A stretch of DNA of 64,000 nt from Candidatus Accumulibacter similis (GCA_013347225.1 CP054595.1:3654415-3718414); one strand, 5' to 3'. Counted from the first letter of the stretch, positions 16,765-27,178 are shown. Notes: generated by a model from the letters alone, not told the origin. Numbers and translations are program-made.

Positions 16765-19700
16765 TCACTGGCGATCGAGGAAGGCCTCGAATTCGGCCAG
16801 CGGCAGCGGCCGGCTGAACAGGTAGCCCTGATAGGCGTGGCAGCCGTGTCCCGCCAGGGCATTGCGCTGGGCGACCGTCTCGACCCCCTCGGCAATCACT
16901 TCCAGACCGAGGCTGTGCGCCAGCGCGACGATCGTGCGTGCGATCGCCTCGTCGTTGGCGTCGTTGAGCAGGTCCCGGACGAAGGATTGGTCGATCTTCA
17001 GCTGGTCCAGTGGCAGCCGCTTCAGGTATGACAGCGACGAATAGCCGGTGCCGAAATCGTCGAGCGAGAAGCCGACACCCCGGGCCTTCAGTGCCGTCAT
17101 CTTGGCGATGATCTCCTGCACGTTGTCGAGCAGCATGCTCTCGGTGAGTTCGAGCTTGAGGTTGCGCGGGCTGGCACCGGCGGCGTCAAGCGCTGCCAGC
17201 ACCTGATCGACGAAGTTCGGCTGCCGCAACTGACGCGCGCTGACGTTCACCGAAAGCGAGAAGTCCGCCCGCCCCGCCCTTGCCGACCACAGTGCGACCT
17301 GCGTGCAGGCGGTCTGCAGGACCCACTGGCCGATGGGAAGGATGAGCCCGGCTTCCTCGGCGAGCGGGATGAACTCGCCCGGCGAGACCAGACCCCGTTG
17401 CGCGTGTTGCCAGCGCAGCAGCGCTTCCGCGCCGAGCAGCCGGCCAGCGTGGTCGACCTGCGGCTGGTAACAGAGGAAGAACTCGCCGGCCTGCAGCGCC
17501 TGCCGCAAGTCCCGCTCGAGCGCGGCACGTGCGCTGACCACCGCCTGCATCCGGGGATCGAAGAAGCGCAGGGTGTTGCGTCCGGTCGCCTTGGCCTCGT
17601 ACATCGCCAGATCGGCCCGCTTCATCAGTTCGTCGATGTCGTCCTGCTGCCCCTCGAAGAGAGTGATGCCGATACTTGGCGTATTGTGGTACTCGTGCCC
17701 GCCGAGATCGTACGGCCGGTTGAGAATACCGAGGATCTTTTCGCCGACGATGCGGCTCTGGCCTGCCGCATCCTCTTTCCGCGTCCCGAGATCCTCGAGC
17801 ATGACGACAAACTCGTCGCCCCCCAGACGGGCGACGGTGTCGCGTTCGCGAACACAGTCGCTGAGCCGGCTGGCCACCTGCTGCAGGAGGAGGTCCCCCT
17901 TCTCGTGGCCGAGCGTGTCGTTGAGCGTCTTGAAGTTGTCGAGGTCGATGAACAGCAGGGCGCCCTGCCGCTCGCGACGGGCGCTTGCCGCCATGGCGAT
18001 GCGCAGGCGGTCCTGCAACAGCCGCCGGTTCGGCAAGCCGGTCAGCACATCGTAGAACGCCAGTTGCTTGATCTCCTCCTGCGTCGCCTTGCGCAGCGTG
18101 ATGTCGGTGAGCATCGAGACGTAGTGGGTGACGCGGCCCTGATTGTCGCTCACCGCCGAGATGGTCAGCCACTCGGGATAGATCTCGTCGTTCTTCCGCC
18201 GGTTCCAGATCTCGCCCTGCCAGGCGCCGGTGCGCGCCAGGCTCTCGCGCATCGCGGCGTAGAAGAGGGCGTCGTGGCGACCCGAACGCAGCAGTCTGGG
18301 CGTCTGCCCGACTGCCTCCGCGGCGCTGTAGCCGGTGATGGCGGTAAAGGCTTGGTTGACGCGCAGGATGATGCCGTCGGCGTCGGTGATGAACATTCCC
18401 TGCTCCGACTCGAATGCGGTGGCGGCGATCCGTTCCCACTGCTCGGCCTGGCGGCGGTCGGTGCGATCGTGCGACACGACGACGATGCGTTGCGGCTGCC
18501 CCAACTGGTCGCGGATCACCCGGCCCACCGAATGCATGTGCCTGACGCCGCCATCCCGCCGCAGCAGCCGATACTCGATCTCCTGGCCGACACCGCTGCG
18601 CACGGTCTGGCGAAAGACCTCCTGCACCCTCGCCCGGTCGTCCGGATGGATGTCGGCAAACGAGTCGGTACCCGGCAGCTCGCTGGTGTCGCCAAAAAAC
18701 TGCCGATATGATGGGCTGTTGTACAGCCGGCGTCCCTGCAGGTCGAGGACGGCGATGTGCTCGCCGATGCTTTCGGAAATCAGCCGGAAAAACTCCTTCT
18801 GCTCGCGCAGCGACGCCTCGAGTTCCTTCCTGTCGGTGATGTCCTGGCTCGTTCCCAGGGTGCGCAGTGGCCGGCCGTCGGTGGCGAACTCGACTTCAGC
18901 CCGCTGCGCTACCCAGCGCACGCCGCCGTCGGTGACGATGCGCAGTTCGCTGTCGAACGGCTCGCCGCGCAGTGCTGCCTCGATGTCCTGCTGCAGAATG
19001 GGCTGGTCATCCGGGTGTACCCGCTGCATGAACCCCGCCAGGGTACCCGTCGCGCCTTCCGGCACGCCGAAGATGCGGCAGGCCTCGGCCGACGGACGAA
19101 TCGTGTCGCTGGCCAGCTCATAGACCCAGCTGCCGACATGCGCGACCTGCTGCGCCCGCCGCAACTCGGCTTCATTCGCCAGCAGCTCGGCGCTGCGTTG
19201 CTCGAGATCCTGGCCGAGACGACGCACTTCGGCGATGCGCCGCTGGTACGAGCGGCGGAGGAAGTTGATCAGCAGCAGCGCAACGATCACCGCCGAAAGC
19301 TGGATCAGGCCATACATCAGCGCCGGCGTCGGCGGCGGTGCCGCTAACCAGTGCCACCAGTCGGCAAGCAGAAGAGTGCCGATCAGGACAGCGGTCAGGA
19401 CGGCCAGAGCGAGCGCTGCCCGCGCGCCGAGCAGCCAGCCGCCGGTCATGATCAGCAGCGGGTAGAGGATCACCAGCGAGCCACGCAAGCCACCGTAGAA
19501 CAGGGTGATGCCGACGACGGCGAGCCACGTGCCCCAGACGAGAACGGCGAGCGACGCCCGCAACCGCCCGACCGCCAGAAGCCGCAGCGTCGTCGCCGCG
19601 ACGACGATCATCGCCGCCGGACCGAGCGCCCGCAGTGGCTGTTCCGGAATCAGCAGCAGGATCGTCGGCAGCACGCCGCAGGCGGTGACGAGGATCGCCC

Positions 19701-19812
19701 AGCCGGCATATTTCAGGAAGGCGAGCGACGGCGCCCAGTACAGCGGCTGATCATCGTCGGCTGCACCAGTGCTCGCCGACACGCGCGCGCGATCCATTTC
19801 TTCAGCCCTCAA
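16765..19812 (-). CDS. Membrane PAS-GGDEF-EAL c-di-GMP enzyme
   Basis: 1015 residues. About six membrane helices (roughly 32-190), then three PAS/PAC modules (about 215-575), a GGDEF domain with intact RLGGDEF, and an EAL domain with EALLRW and DDFGTGYSSL. Both catalytic signatures are complete, so it could make and degrade c-di-GMP, with the PAS modules choosing the direction. Last gene of the leftward signalling operon, 21 bp after the REC-PAS-GGDEF gene. Confidence 0.92.
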   Translation of the reverse strand: MRAEEMDRARVSASTGAADDDQPLYWAPSLAFLKYAGWAILVTACGVLPTILLLIPEQPLRALGPAAMIVVAATTLRLLAVGRLRASLAVLVWGTWLAVVGITLFYGGLRGSLVILYPLLIMTGGWLLGARAALALAVLTAVLIGTLLLADWWHWLAAPPPTPALMYGLIQLSAVIVALLLINFLRRSYQRRIAEVRRLGQDLEQRSAELLANEAELRRAQQVAHVGSWVYELASDTIRPSAEACRIFGVPEGATGTLAGFMQRVHPDDQPILQQDIEAALRGEPFDSELRIVTDGGVRWVAQRAEVEFATDGRPLRTLGTSQDITDRKELEASLREQKEFFRLISESIGEHIAVLDLQGRRLYNSPSYRQFFGDTSELPGTDSFADIHPDDRARVQEVFRQTVRSGVGQEIEYRLLRRDGGVRHMHSVGRVIRDQLGQPQRIVVVSHDRTDRRQAEQWERIAATAFESEQGMFITDADGIILRVNQAFTAITGYSAAEAVGQTPRLLRSGRHDALFYAAMRESLARTGAWQGEIWNRRKNDEIYPEWLTISAVSDNQGRVTHYVSMLTDITLRKATQEEIKQLAFYDVLTGLPNRRLLQDRLRIAMAASARRERQGALLFIDLDNFKTLNDTLGHEKGDLLLQQVASRLSDCVRERDTVARLGGDEFVVMLEDLGTRKEDAAGQSRIVGEKILGILNRPYDLGGHEYHNTPSIGITLFEGQQDDIDELMKRADLAMYEAKATGRNTLRFFDPRMQAVVSARAALERDLRQALQAGEFFLCYQPQVDHAGRLLGAEALLRWQHAQRGLVSPGEFIPLAEEAGLILPIGQWVLQTACTQVALWSARAGRADFSLSVNVSARQLRQPNFVDQVLAALDAAGASPRNLKLELTESMLLDNVQEIIAKMTALKARGVGFSLDDFGTGYSSLSYLKRLPLDQLKIDQSFVRDLLNDANDEAIARTIVALAHSLGLEVIAEGVETVAQRNALAGHGCHAYQGYLFSRPLPLAEFEAFLDRQ

Positions 19813-19833
19813 CGAGCAACTCCCGGCCGCATG

Positions 19834-21150
19834 CTAAGCGCCGGCGGCTTCGGTGACCGCGCGGAAGAACCGGTAGCAGTTGCGGCCGGCCTTCTTCGCG
19901 TAGTACATCGCCGTGTCGGCGTTCTTGAGCAACTGGCCGACCTCCTCGCCATGCTGTGGGTATACGGCGATACCGATGCTGCCCGAGATGTCGAGCGCGT
20001 GCGGACCGATCAGGAAGGGTCGCTTGAGGGCCGCCAGCACCTTGCCGGCGACGAGAACGGCATCCATCGCGCGTTCGATCTGTGCCAGCAGGATGACGAA
20101 CTCGTCCCCGCCGAGGCGCGCCACGGTATCCGTCTCGCGCGGCACGCAGGCCTTCAGGCGCAGCGCCACCTCCTTCAGCAACAGGTCACCGACATCGTGC
20201 CCGAGCGTGTCGTTGACCGGCTTGAACTGATCGAGATCCAGGAACATCAGGGCGAGCGTCGCCCGGTCCCGGCGCACCTGCGCCAGGGCCTGCGACAGGC
20301 GATCGCTGAGCAGTGCACGATTCGGCAGATCGGTGAGCTGATCATGGTGGGCGAGGTGCTGGACGCGTTCCTCGGTTGCCTTGCGCTCCGAAATGTCCTG
20401 CTTGATGGCGACGAAGTGCTGGATGCGGCCGTTGATGTCGGTCACCGGCGAGATGGTCAGCGCCTCGTCATAGAGGCTGCCGTCCTTGCGGCGGTTGACC
20501 ACTTCGCCGCTCCAGACCCGCCCGTCGAGGATCGTTTCCCACATGCGGTGATAGAACTCCGCTTCCTGATGACCAGTGTTGAGCATCTCGCTCGGCTTGT
20601 CTCCCACCGCCTCCGCCAGGCTGATGCCGGTCATCCGGGTGAACGCCGGGTTGGCCCACACCACCGTCGCAGTCACGTCGGTGATGACGATGCCGTTGGC
20701 AGCCGAATTCAGCGCCGCCTCGAACAGGCGCAGGCGCGACTCGAGCTTCTGGCGGACGACCGCATGCCGGATCGCCCGCCCGAGCGCGTCATGGTCGAAC
20801 TGTCCCTTCACCAGGTAATCCTGCGCGCCGGCCTCCAGCGCCGCCGCCGCCAACTGATGGTCATCGGCCCCGGTGAGGACGATGATCGGCACGTCGGGCA
20901 CCATCGAACGCACCATCTGCACCGTCGCGATCCCCGTCGAATCGGGCAGCGACAGGTCGAGCAGAACGACATCGGGCCTGGCTGCCGTCGCCATTCGCAA
21001 GCCATCGACCAGGGTCGACGCCCATCTCAGTGGCTCTCCATCACCCAGGCGGCGCAAACCGGCGCGGCGGATGCTCGCCTGGATCAGGCCAAAATCGCCT
21101 GCGTCATCCTCGATCACCAGGATCGAGACCTGCGGCGTCGGCTCGTTCAT
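19834..21150 (-). CDS. Response regulator diguanylate cyclase (REC-PAS-GGDEF)
   Basis: 438 residues. REC domain (about 8-130) with acidic pocket IEDD, phosphoacceptor in VVLLDLSLPDS, and Lys in DYLVKGQ; PAS domain (about 145-265); GGDEF (about 275-435) with intact RLGGDEF. Expected to make c-di-GMP when phosphorylated, probably by one of the two kinases upstream. Its ATG overlaps the response-regulator stop (ATGA). Confidence 0.92.
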   Translation of the reverse strand: MNEPTPQVSILVIEDDAGDFGLIQASIRRAGLRRLGDGEPLRWASTLVDGLRMATAARPDVVLLDLSLPDSTGIATVQMVRSMVPDVPIIVLTGADDHQLAAAALEAGAQDYLVKGQFDHDALGRAIRHAVVRQKLESRLRLFEAALNSAANGIVITDVTATVVWANPAFTRMTGISLAEAVGDKPSEMLNTGHQEAEFYHRMWETILDGRVWSGEVVNRRKDGSLYDEALTISPVTDINGRIQHFVAIKQDISERKATEERVQHLAHHDQLTDLPNRALLSDRLSQALAQVRRDRATLALMFLDLDQFKPVNDTLGHDVGDLLLKEVALRLKACVPRETDTVARLGGDEFVILLAQIERAMDAVLVAGKVLAALKRPFLIGPHALDISGSIGIAVYPQHGEEVGQLLKNADTAMYYAKKAGRNCYRFFRAVTEAAGA

Positions 21151-21677
21151 TTCCGTGTCTCCCTACCATCGACCGCCTCGGCGTTCCGCCTGCCATTGTG
21201 CGCCAGGAATGCCACTCGCGACCAGTGCTCGCCCAGCCGCCGAATTTCTTCGATGAACACGCCGACATCGGCCGTCTTGACGATGTAGTCCGCGGCGCCG
21301 AGACGACGGGCCGCAAGAACGTCGCGCTCGACTGCCGAGGTGCTCAGAACGACCACCGGAATACTGCACAGCGCCCGGTCGTCCCTGATTTCGGCGAGGA
21401 ACTCTCGGCCATCCATGCGCGGCATGTTGAGGTCGAGCAGGATCAGGTCGGGACGGCTCGCCAACAGGAAACGTGCGCCCTGGCAGCGCAGGTACTCGAG
21501 CGCTTCGCGCCCGTCGACGACGTGCTCGACCTCCGCCTCGACCCGGCTCTCACTCAACGCCACGCGCAACAGATGGGCGTCGGCCGGTTCGTCCTCGACG
21601 AGCAGGATCAGCAGGCGACCAGCGCTGCCGCCGCTCCCGCCCGGCGCGGCTACCGCCGTCGGCACGGCGCCGCTCAT
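21147..21677 (-). CDS. Single-domain response regulator
   Basis: 176 residues, a lone REC domain of the Rcp1 type that usually partners phytochrome-like or hybrid kinases. Visible: LVEDEPAD, phosphoacceptor in LILLDLNMPRMDG, T/S in LSTSA, Lys in DYIVKT. No output domain, so it likely passes phosphate or binds a partner. Start chosen at 21677 because of ATGA overlap with the kinase stop; an open frame upstream is antisense-free but lies inside the kinase gene. Confidence 0.88.
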   Translation of the reverse strand: MSGAVPTAVAAPGGSGGSAGRLLILLVEDEPADAHLLRVALSESRVEAEVEHVVDGREALEYLRCQGARFLLASRPDLILLDLNMPRMDGREFLAEIRDDRALCSIPVVVLSTSAVERDVLAARRLGAADYIVKTADVGVFIEEIRRLGEHWSRVAFLAHNGRRNAEAVDGRETRK

Positions 21678-23326
21678 GGCGCTCGGCCGGCGCCTGCCGA
21701 CTGCTCGGCGGCCGGCAGCTGCAGCACCAGTCGGCAGCCGCCGCCCGGTGCCTCCTCGATCCAGGCCTGCCCGCCGCAGCTCTCGGTGACGCGACGGACG
21801 ATCGCCAGACCCACTCCCGTTCCGTCGCCACTCGATGACAGTCGCTCGAAGACGCGGAACACTCGCCCACGATACTCCTCCTCGACGCCAGGGCCATCGT
21901 CGCTGACGTGATAGACGACCCACTCGCCTGTGCGCTCGCCCGACACGTCGATGTGCAGCGCCTGCGTGCCGCGGCCGTGTTGCAGGGCGTTCTCGATGGC
22001 GACGCGAAAAAGGTCACCCAGCCGCGGCAGGTCGATCAGCGCCGGCGGCAACGGGCCGATACTGATCCGTGCGCCTGCCTCGGCAAGCGGCCCGGCTAGC
22101 TTCGCCAGCAAGGACTGCAGGACCGGTTCGACGGCACAGCACTCGATCGGTCCGCGCGGCTGGTCGGCCGACAGGTAGAGTTCGGCGTCCCGCAACAGTT
22201 CCTGCAATCGCCCCGCCTGCTGGCCGATGAACTCGAGCGACAACAGCGCCTCGGGGTCGTCGACGCGCCCGGCGAGCTGGCTGCGCAGGCGACCGGCATA
22301 GGTGGCAACGCGGCGTGCGGGTTCCTGCAGGTGATGCGCCGTGACTTCGGCAAAGCGCTGCAGATCGGCGGTCCGTTGCGCGACGCGCAACTCCAGGGTC
22401 CGTTCGTGTGCCCGCGAAGCCGCCATCAGCCTCGCCTGCCAAGCCGCCTGCCATGCCAGCACAAGGCAGAAGAGCAGGCCGGCAGCCACCTCCAGCAACA
22501 GTCCGCGCACATCCGCCCAGCCAGCGACCGGCGCCACGCTCAGGCTCCAGGGTGCATTGGCCACCAACAGCTCCTTCTCCACCGGATCGACCGGGGTCGC
22601 CCACGACGAAGCGGCCAACAGTTCCTTCTCACGCGTCTCCGGATCGCGACTGAACAGCTGATAGGCGTAGCCCTGCTCTTCCAGGTCGTCGAGGCGACTC
22701 TGTCGCAGCACCTCCCGCAACGGCATCCGGGCAACCGCGAAACCCCAGAATGGGCGGCCATGGGTCAGGTCGTCGGCGAAGATCGGCAATAGCCCGACAA
22801 CGTCCAGCCCGCCATTCGCCAGCCTGAGTGGCCCGGCCAGCAGCGGCACGCCACTGCTGCGGCTGTGCCGCGCCGGGCTGCCGAGATCCGGGTCGCGCAA
22901 GAGATCGACGCCGACCAGGGCCTCGTTGCCGGCCAGCGGAGCGACCTGCCGCACCACCCCGGCCGGCGCCAGTTGCAGCGCGGACACCTCGGGAAAGTGG
23001 CGCAGCAACCGGTCGCAGGTTGCTGCGAAAGCCGGGATACCTTGCTTTCCCGGCCGCAGCATGGCTGCCAGGGCATAGGTTGGCGCAAGCGCACGCTCGA
23101 CGCTGCTCTGGACGTCGTGCGCGCGCTCGGCAGCGACGCTGGCCGCCTGGCCCCGTGCCTCGCGCAGGCGCTGCTGCTCCTGTCGCCAGATCAGCCCGCC
23201 GACCAGGGCACTGGCGACCAGGAAGGCCAGCAAGCCGACGAGCCGCGGTCGACACCCCAGGCTGCTGCCGGCGCGTGCCGTTGCGCGCTTGCGCTCGCCC
23301 GCCGAGGACGCAGCGGCCGACATCAC
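21674..23326 (-). CDS. CHASE-type membrane sensor histidine kinase
   Basis: 550 residues. N-terminal membrane helix (about 28-48), a periplasmic CHASE-like region (about 60-260), a second helix (about 275-300), then a dimerisation helix with candidate phospho-His in AEVTAHHLQEPARR and an HATPase domain (VAIENALQHG; DDGPGVEE; GTGVGLAIV). It senses an external ligand and should phosphorylate the neighbouring REC proteins. Overlaps both neighbours by ATGA. Confidence 0.88.
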   Translation of the reverse strand: MMSAAASSAGERKRATARAGSSLGCRPRLVGLLAFLVASALVGGLIWRQEQQRLREARGQAASVAAERAHDVQSSVERALAPTYALAAMLRPGKQGIPAFAATCDRLLRHFPEVSALQLAPAGVVRQVAPLAGNEALVGVDLLRDPDLGSPARHSRSSGVPLLAGPLRLANGGLDVVGLLPIFADDLTHGRPFWGFAVARMPLREVLRQSRLDDLEEQGYAYQLFSRDPETREKELLAASSWATPVDPVEKELLVANAPWSLSVAPVAGWADVRGLLLEVAAGLLFCLVLAWQAAWQARLMAASRAHERTLELRVAQRTADLQRFAEVTAHHLQEPARRVATYAGRLRSQLAGRVDDPEALLSLEFIGQQAGRLQELLRDAELYLSADQPRGPIECCAVEPVLQSLLAKLAGPLAEAGARISIGPLPPALIDLPRLGDLFRVAIENALQHGRGTQALHIDVSGERTGEWVVYHVSDDGPGVEEEYRGRVFRVFERLSSSGDGTGVGLAIVRRVTESCGGQAWIEEAPGGGCRLVLQLPAAEQSAGAGRAP

Positions 23327-24966
23327 GGAGTCTTCCCCGGCATCGGCACCGCAACGCAGAATCGGCTGCCACGGCCCTCACCACCAGACTCCACCCAGAT
23401 GCGTCCACCGTGGTGCTCGGCAATCTTGCGACACAGAGCCAGACCGACGCCACTGCCCTCGAACGCGGCACGGCTCTGCAGCCGCTGAAAGACCTGAAAC
23501 AGGCGGCCCAGTTGTGCCGGCGCGATGCCGACGCCGTTGTCGGCAACCACCAGACACCACTCCGCAGCTACGATCCGGCTGATCACCGTGACCTGCGGCT
23601 GCCGTCCCGGGACGCGAAACTTGACCGCGTTCGCGATCAGGTTCTGCAACAGCCGCAGCATTTCGTCCGGGCGCACGAAGACCCGCGGCCACTCGCCGCA
23701 GATGTTGATCGTCGCCCCGGCCTCGGCAATCGCCGGCTGCAGGAACAGCAGTGCTTCATCGAGTACGACGCGGCTTTCGATCCACGCGGGTGGTTCGCCG
23801 AGGCGACCCACCCGCGAGTATTCGAGCAGCGCCACCAGCATCCGGTCCAGACGCTTGGCGCCATCGATGGCGAAGCCGAAGTAGGCGCTCTGCTCCTCGT
23901 TCAACTGGTCGGCGAGACTGGTGCCGAGCAGTTGCAGATAGCTGGCGATCATTCGCAGGGGCTGCCGCAGGTCGTGCGAGATCGCGTAGCTGTACTGTTC
24001 GAGTTCGGCGTTCGAACGTCTCAATTCGGCCTCGGCCTGCTTGCGCTCGGTGATGTCCTGGGTCGTTCCGAGGCTGCGCAGGGGCTTGCCATCAGCGTCG
24101 AAGGTGAGATCGGCGCGGTGGCGGACGTAGCGGACGGCGTTGCCGATCAGGATGCGATGTTCGTGCTCGAACGAGCCGCCGAGCTGCAGGAAACGCTGCC
24201 ACGCTGCCTCGAGCGCGGCACGATCGTCGCTGCAGACGCGCCCCAGGTACGACTGGTAGCTGCCGACGGTGCCTTCCGGGAGGCCGAAGAGGCGACACGT
24301 TTCCGGCGACAGGTGCATCTCGTCGCTGGCCAGTTCGTAGTTCCAGCTGCCCACGTGTGCCACCGACTGTGCCCTGATGAAGTTGGCCTGACTCTCGCGC
24401 AGCGCCGACACGGCCGCGTCGAGCTGCCGGACCTTCAGCTCGAGGTCGTGTTGCAGTTGCTCCTGTTCCCGCATCAGGCGATAGGTCCGCAGCGCCGAAT
24501 GGACCTGCGCAAAGATCTGGTTGCCGTGCAGTTCCGACTTCAATCGATAGCCATCGATCTCGTACTGGCTGATGACCTCGCGCTGTGGTGCATAGCCCGG
24601 CTGGCCGGTGATCAGGACGATCTGCACGGTACGGTTGGCCAGTTGCTCGCGGTCGCGGACATGGCGGACGAGGTCGAGACCCGCACGCTCCGACTCCATC
24701 ACCACATCCAGCAGGATCAGGGCGATGTCCGGGTTGGCCGCGAGCACTTCCTTCGCCTGCTCAGCCGAGAAGGCGTCCAGCAACTGCAGCCCGCGGCCTT
24801 CGATGGCCACCTCCTGCAAGGCGAGGCGAAGCACGGCGTGTACGTCCGCTTCGTCGTCCACCACCAGAACCTTCCACGGCTGGCCGCCAACAGGCGCCGG
24901 GTCGCCGGCATCGGCCGCCAGCATTGAGGAAAAGAGGTCCGGATCCTCGCTCACCGGGCTGCTCAT
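23323..24966 (-). CDS. Hybrid REC-PAS sensor histidine kinase
   Basis: 547 residues from the ATG at 24966, chosen for a GGAG site 8 bp upstream. Order: REC domain (about 30-155; VVDDEAD, ILLDVVM), coiled linker, PAS (about 185-300), HisKA with YAISHDLRQPLRM, HATPase with LIANAVKF, ADNGVGI and GSGVGLAL. Soluble; a phytochrome-like two-component architecture. First gene of the five-gene signalling operon. Confidence 0.88.
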   Translation of the reverse strand: MSSPVSEDPDLFSSMLAADAGDPAPVGGQPWKVLVVDDEADVHAVLRLALQEVAIEGRGLQLLDAFSAEQAKEVLAANPDIALILLDVVMESERAGLDLVRHVRDREQLANRTVQIVLITGQPGYAPQREVISQYEIDGYRLKSELHGNQIFAQVHSALRTYRLMREQEQLQHDLELKVRQLDAAVSALRESQANFIRAQSVAHVGSWNYELASDEMHLSPETCRLFGLPEGTVGSYQSYLGRVCSDDRAALEAAWQRFLQLGGSFEHEHRILIGNAVRYVRHRADLTFDADGKPLRSLGTTQDITERKQAEAELRRSNAELEQYSYAISHDLRQPLRMIASYLQLLGTSLADQLNEEQSAYFGFAIDGAKRLDRMLVALLEYSRVGRLGEPPAWIESRVVLDEALLFLQPAIAEAGATINICGEWPRVFVRPDEMLRLLQNLIANAVKFRVPGRQPQVTVISRIVAAEWCLVVADNGVGIAPAQLGRLFQVFQRLQSRAAFEGSGVGLALCRKIAEHHGGRIWVESGGEGRGSRFCVAVPMPGKTP

Positions 24967-25190
24967 TGGCTCATCTCCACGGGCCGCACCGTCGCGCACG
25001 CGCCCAGGCTCCGCTCGTGCGAGCGGTCGCCGGCAAGCCATCGGAACACTCAGCGTTCTCCATTCAGGCAACGGCCTCGAGGACTCATTTGACGGCGACG
25101 ACCCGACAGGCGGTCTTCCCCCGCTGCCGATCCATGTCCTCGCTAACGACACGGCAGCACTGCAACTTTAGCCCCGTCTGCACCAGCGAT

Positions 25191-25213
25191 GCCGGTGCCG
25201 GGCAGGCACCGGC
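25191..25213 (-). terminator. GC-rich hairpin after the PilB-like gene
   Basis: GCCGGTGCC (25191-25199) and GGCACCGGC (25205-25213) form a perfect 9-bp stem with a 5-nt loop, 8 bp past the stop of the leftward ATPase gene. There is no U-run, so intrinsic termination would be weak. The rest of the 254-bp gap to 24967 holds nothing else I can identify. Confidence 0.4.
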
Positions 25214-25220
25214 CCACAGC

Positions 25221-27014
25221 TCAGTTCTGTTCGATCGGTGGCGCTACCTTGAAGACTTCGGCCAGCGTCGTCACCCCGGCTGCCACCTTCATCGCTCCCG
25301 AGATGCGCAAGGGCTTCATCCCTTCACGAAACGCCAGGTCGCGAATCCTGGCGATATCCCTGTTCTCGCTGATCGCCTGCTTTACCTCGGGCGACAGCAT
25401 GAGGATCTCGTACAGGCCGACGCGGCCGAGGTAGCCCGTCATGCGGCAATCGAGGCAACCCACGGGCCGGTAGAAGCGCGACGGCCGGTTCGACTTCCAC
25501 GGTGCCACCAGTTGATCCCACATCGCCTCCTCGACGGGACTGGCCGGATGCACCTGCTTGCAGTGCGGACAGAGGATGCGCACCAGACGCTGCGCCATCA
25601 CTCCGAGCACCGTCGCGCCGAGCAGGTAGGACGCGACGCCGAGGTCGAGAAGGCGCGTGATCGCCGACGGAGCATCGTTGGTGTGCAGCGTCGACAGCAC
25701 CAGGTGGCCGGTCAGGGCCGCCTGGATCGCCACCTCGGCAGTCTCCAGGTCACGGATCTCGCCGATCATGATGATGTCCGGATCCTGCCGCATCAGTGCG
25801 CGCACACCCTGCGCGAAACCGAGGTCGATGACGTTCTGCACCTGCATCTGGTTGAAAGCCGGCTCGACCATCTCGATCGGATCCTCGATGGTGCACACGT
25901 TGACTGCCGGCGTCGCCAGCTGCTTCAGCGTCGAATAGAGCGTCGTCGTCTTTCCCGACCCGGTTGGCCCGGTGACCAGGATGATGCCGTTCGGCCTCTC
26001 GGCCATTGCCTTCCAGCGTCCCTGGTCGTCGTCGGAGAAGCCCAGTTCGGAAAAACCACGCACCAGCACTTCGGGATCGAAGATGCGCATCACCAGCTTC
26101 TCGCCAAAGGCCGTCGGCAGGGTGGACAGGCGCAGTTCGGCTTCCTGGCCGTCGGCCGTGCGCGTCTTGATGCGACCGTCCTGCGGGCGACGCTTCTCGA
26201 CGACATCCATGCGGCCGAGGATCTTGACGCGATTGATCATCGCTGCCAGGACGCTCATCGGGATCTGGTACACCTGGTGCAGCACACCATCGATGCGGAA
26301 GCGGACGATGCCCACTTCCCGCCGCGGCTCGATGTGAATGTCACTGGCACGCTGCTCGAAAGCGTACTGCCACAACCAGTCGACGATGTTGACGATGTGC
26401 TGGTCGTTGGCGTCGAACTGTCGATTGGTGCGGCCAAGCTCGACCAGTTGCTCGAACGACGACAGGTTGCCGGCCGGGCCGCCCAACTGTGCCGCCTTCT
26501 TGACCGACCGGGCCAGATTGTAGAACTCGACCAGATAGCGCGCGACATCGACCGGACTGGCGAGGACGCGACGGACCTCCTTCTTGCTGATCGAGCGGAT
26601 CTCCTTCTCCCAGTCGCGCAGAAAGGGCTCGGTCGTCGCCACCAGCACTTCGCGCGTCGTCACGGCAACCGGCAGGACTCCGAAACGCGTCGCATAGGCA
26701 CTCGACATGACCTCGGTCACGGCGGTGAAATCGACCTTCAGCGGATCGATGTGGTAATACTCGAGACCCACCCGCTGTGCCAGCCACTCGCCCAGGTCGT
26801 CGAGGCTCAGCGGACGGTGCGGTTCCTGCTGCGATTTCCACTTCTGGTCGGCGATGATCACCAGCGGGTGCGCGACCACGCGCTTGAGGCGGCTTTCCTT
26901 GAGCAATGTGTCGGCGTCTGCGGCGCCGACCAGGCCATCGGCGACCAGCCAGCCGAGAACCTCGGCCAGCGCCAGGCGATGTTCATGAACGGTGTGGGCC
27001 GTTGCCTGCAGCAT
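25221..27014 (-). CDS. PilB/GspE-family type II secretion/type IV pilus ATPase
   Basis: 597 residues from the ATG at 27014. N-terminal MshEN-like region (about 20-170), then the hexameric ATPase: Walker A GPTGSGKTTTLY, Asp box (TIEDPIE), Walker B DPDIIMIGEIRD, His box HLVLSTLHTND, and a zinc tetracysteine (CPHC ... CLDC). Powers pilus assembly or pseudopilus secretion. No other pil or gsp gene is in the window, so it is isolated here; proximity to the c-di-GMP operon fits MshEN domains that bind c-di-GMP in relatives. Confidence 0.92.
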   Translation of the reverse strand: MLQATAHTVHEHRLALAEVLGWLVADGLVGAADADTLLKESRLKRVVAHPLVIIADQKWKSQQEPHRPLSLDDLGEWLAQRVGLEYYHIDPLKVDFTAVTEVMSSAYATRFGVLPVAVTTREVLVATTEPFLRDWEKEIRSISKKEVRRVLASPVDVARYLVEFYNLARSVKKAAQLGGPAGNLSSFEQLVELGRTNRQFDANDQHIVNIVDWLWQYAFEQRASDIHIEPRREVGIVRFRIDGVLHQVYQIPMSVLAAMINRVKILGRMDVVEKRRPQDGRIKTRTADGQEAELRLSTLPTAFGEKLVMRIFDPEVLVRGFSELGFSDDDQGRWKAMAERPNGIILVTGPTGSGKTTTLYSTLKQLATPAVNVCTIEDPIEMVEPAFNQMQVQNVIDLGFAQGVRALMRQDPDIIMIGEIRDLETAEVAIQAALTGHLVLSTLHTNDAPSAITRLLDLGVASYLLGATVLGVMAQRLVRILCPHCKQVHPASPVEEAMWDQLVAPWKSNRPSRFYRPVGCLDCRMTGYLGRVGLYEILMLSPEVKQAISENRDIARIRDLAFREGMKPLRISGAMKVAAGVTTLAEVFKVAPPIEQN

Positions 27015-27178
27015 GTGTGGTTTTCCGGGGAGGGGTACGGTCACTATACCGGAGAGCAGCGTCGCGACTCAATGGTGGCGCCGCGACGGGGTATCATGCA
27101 CCCTCGCCGCGACCGCAGACGCAAGCGGTCTGCCGGGCCGCCTGCCGGCCACCGTCAACCAGCCCCGTGGAGGAACCC

